From contig CAWABB010000001.1 of the NCBI GenBank assembly GCA_963780165.1, positions 1,798,001 to 1,862,000 of the forward strand: DNA of 64,000 bases. The letters run 5' to 3'. Source of the stretch: CAWABB01 sp963780165. GTDB lineage: Bacteria > Bacteroidota > Ignavibacteria > UBA10030 > UBA6906. Position 1 is the stretch's first letter. The number at the start of each line of letters is the position of its first letter. This document shows, piece by piece, positions 62,581-64,000 of this stretch. The notes under the pieces were generated by a model. It saw nothing but the letters and a program-made list of their open reading frames with translations, ran no database searches and was not told the origin of the DNA. A program made the position numbers and the translations under genes.

Positions 62581-63615
62581 CTACGTTCCGGCTCGTGCGC
62601 GCTGTGCAAGCACGGCGATCACAATCACGAGCCCCGTGAGCATCAACCGCGTCTCTTCCCCCACCGCGTTAATGCTGAGAATTTTCTCGAGATACCCGAT
62701 CGTGAGGATGCCAAATGCCGTTCGCCCGATGGATCCTTCCCCGCCGCGCAGGCTCGTCCCTCCGATCACCACCATCGCGATCGCGGTGAGTTCGTACGTC
62801 GCGCCCGTCTCCGGGTCGCCCTGCTGCTCCTGCGCCGCCTGGCACATGCCGCCGACGGCACAGAGCAGCCCGCTGAGGGAGTACGCGAGCACTTTCACGG
62901 GTCTGACGCGAATGCCGGAGAGCCTGGCCGCCTCTTCATTTCCACCGATCGCGTACAGGGCGCGACCGGTCGAGGTGTGCGCAAGCAGGACCCAGCAGAC
63001 CGCAAGACAGCAGATCATGACGATGGTGACGACCGCGAGGTTGTCGCCGAGGGTCTTTGCGTTCAGCGCCTCGAACACCTGAGGGACATCGACGTACCTG
63101 AAGGTGCCGTCGGGTTCCTGCACTGCCGTGGAGATTTTCTCACCGCCCGATATGAGCTTCGCCACGCCCCGGGCGAAAACCATCATCGCCAATGTCGCAA
63201 CGAACGGCTGCATGGTGAACCGCGCGATCAGTCCGCCCGACATGGCGCCGCAGATCATGCCGGCAAACGCCGTGACCACGATGGCCGGTGCCGATCCCCA
63301 TCCCATCCCGATCGTGAGGATGGAAAACACCACCGCGCAAAGCGCCAGGATGCTGCCCACTGCAAGGTCGATCCCGCCGCTCACAATCACGATCGTCGCA
63401 CCGCAGGCCAGTATGCCGAATACCGACATCTGACGCAGCATGTCCCGGTGGGTCTCCCATTGGAAGAATGCGCCTTCTCCGTTGAAGATGGCACCCAGGA
63501 CCACCACGACAACCAGCGATACTGCCGCCGTAATGAAGAGATGCGGCCGGTGACGGATGCCGGTTACCACGTCAGGCTCCGTGGCTACAGAAGTCAACCT
63601 TACGCCTTCGGGCAT
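62581..63615 (-). CDS. Sugar-type ABC transporter permease (RbsC-like)
   Basis: 344 residues with about 8-10 membrane helices. Family motifs are VSGGIDLAVGSILALCAV, the coupling region GRALYAIGGNEEAARLSGIRV, and VVIGGTSLRGGEGSIGRTAFG. It would move the sugar delivered by the binding protein. An RbsA-type ATPase, normally beside it, is not present on either side: upstream is the divergent CYTH gene and downstream is the binding protein. The ATPase must be encoded elsewhere or be missing. Confidence 0.93.
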   Translation of the reverse strand: MPEGVRLTSVATEPDVVTGIRHRPHLFITAAVSLVVVVVLGAIFNGEGAFFQWETHRDMLRQMSVFGILACGATIVIVSGGIDLAVGSILALCAVVFSILTIGMGWGSAPAIVVTAFAGMICGAMSGGLIARFTMQPFVATLAMMVFARGVAKLISGGEKISTAVQEPDGTFRYVDVPQVFEALNAKTLGDNLAVVTIVMICCLAVCWVLLAHTSTGRALYAIGGNEEAARLSGIRVRPVKVLAYSLSGLLCAVGGMCQAAQEQQGDPETGATYELTAIAMVVIGGTSLRGGEGSIGRTAFGILTIGYLEKILSINAVGEETRLMLTGLVIVIAVLAQRARAGT

Positions 63616-63670
63616 GCATTACGGCGGCCTTCATCAGTTCCTCGTCAGGGAAGAGGGGGGTCAGGTGCGC

Positions 63671-63701
63671 GAAAAATACCTCATTCCGAGCGCAAGTTCA
63701 A
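63671..63701 (-). promoter_or_regulatory. -33/-7 type promoter for the sugar permease and binding protein
   Basis: On the minus strand: TTG (63701-63699), 20 bases, TATTTTTC (63678-63671). The permease ATG is 55 bases on. Confidence 0.5.
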
Positions 63702-63726
63702 CGCACCGGGCGGAGCCCTCCATCGC

Positions 63727-63757
63727 TTGACACCCGGGCTTTACGGTGCTACATTGA
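63727..63757 (+). promoter_or_regulatory. -33/-7 type promoter for the CYTH-domain gene
   Basis: TTG at 63727, 20 bases, TACATTGA at 63750-63757, with a leader of about 55 bases. It is divergent from the permease promoter, with 25 bases between them. Confidence 0.5.
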
Positions 63758-63817
63758 GCAGTTCCGTTCACGTCAACGGCCGAACGACGTTCGAGCCTGA
63801 CTGACTCACGTTCCCCC

Positions 63818-64000
63818 ATGCCCCGCAACATCGAGATCAAAGCAAAGATTGATGGAGTTGAAGCCCTGGTCCCTGCGGCGGCCGCATTGGCCGATCAGGG
63901 GCCCATCGAGATCGATCAGGACGACACCTTCTTTGCCTGTCCGAACGGAAGGTTGAAGCTGAGGCAGCTGTCCCCGCAGGAGGGCGAGCTTATTTTCTAT
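63818..64000 (+). CDS. CYTH-domain protein (class IV adenylate cyclase-like), partial
   Basis: The first 61 residues; the gene runs off the right edge. It opens with MPRNIEIKAKIDG, the charged strand motif of the CYTH superfamily. DDTFFACPNGRLKLRQL follows, giving the second strand pair with Arg and Lys that bind the triphosphate. CyaB-type adenylate cyclases and thiamine triphosphatases share this start, so the reaction cannot be told from the fragment. Confidence 0.8.
   Translation, partial: MPRNIEIKAKIDGVEALVPAAAALADQGPIEIDQDDTFFACPNGRLKLRQLSPQEGELIFY

Noticed and set aside
62173..63804. 543-codon plus-strand frame opposite the sugar permease
   Set aside because: Composition is Arg/His/Asp-rich without domains; the permease on the other strand is clear.

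Overview
This is a GC-rich bacterial window that most resembles the Bacteroidota/Chlorobiota/Ignavibacteriota side of the tree. The evidence is three secreted proteins ending in a type IX secretion (T9SS) sorting domain with the NYPNPFNP motif, a fused CcoN-CcoO cbb3 oxidase, and a repeated promoter pattern. That pattern is TTG, about 20 bases, then TAnnTT, and resembles the -33/-7 promoters described in Bacteroidota. I placed the organism by these signatures only; no search was possible.

Layout. Positions 1-3,724 (minus strand) hold a partial POT-family transporter, an M24 peptidase and a two-gene ABC-2 exporter. Positions 3,790-8,916 (plus) hold a cyclic-nucleotide-domain/GAF histidine kinase, tRNA-Leu, trigger factor, ClpP and ClpX. 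Positions 8,974-21,742 (minus) are an envelope and genome-maintenance block: LptD, RarA, an FtsB-like protein, a HEAT protein, D-Ala-D-Ala ligase, a lipoprotein, LysA, a class V aminotransferase, a XerD-like recombinase and a PgpH-like HD phosphodiesterase. Positions 21,871-29,764 (minus) hold a five-gene block (DUF2892, four-CHRD T9SS protein, FN3-cytochrome lipoprotein, monoheme porin, small cytochrome). It is followed upstream by an NtrC-type regulator and a kinase with a periplasmic c-type heme motif. Positions 29,887-34,224 (plus) are a seven-gene operon joined by six consecutive 4-base overlaps and containing AcpS. Positions 34,353-43,181 hold a MerR regulator and a complete cbb3 oxidase and assembly cluster (ccoI-S-NO-Q-P-G-H plus a SafE-type protein).

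Positions 44,680-59,892 form a roughly 15-kb all-plus-strand block. It is bounded by a degenerate tRNA-Pro copy on the left and an intact tRNA-Pro on the right, and their upstream flanks are also similar. Inside are two large T9SS beta-propeller proteins, a frameshifted propeller-type sensor kinase with a LuxR-type regulator, and three unrecognised envelope/secreted proteins. Positions 60,381-64,000 hold a GH-like secreted protein, a sugar-type binding protein and permease with no ATPase beside them, and the start of a CYTH-domain protein.

The most interesting candidate system is at 21,871-29,836. A c-heme sensor kinase and a sigma-54 activator lie upstream of a porin/cytochrome operon. The leader of that operon has a near-consensus sigma-54 promoter and a perfect 11-bp-arm palindrome about 110 bp upstream of it. 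I infer a redox-responsive surface electron-transfer or redox-protection operon; the function is not proven by sequence.
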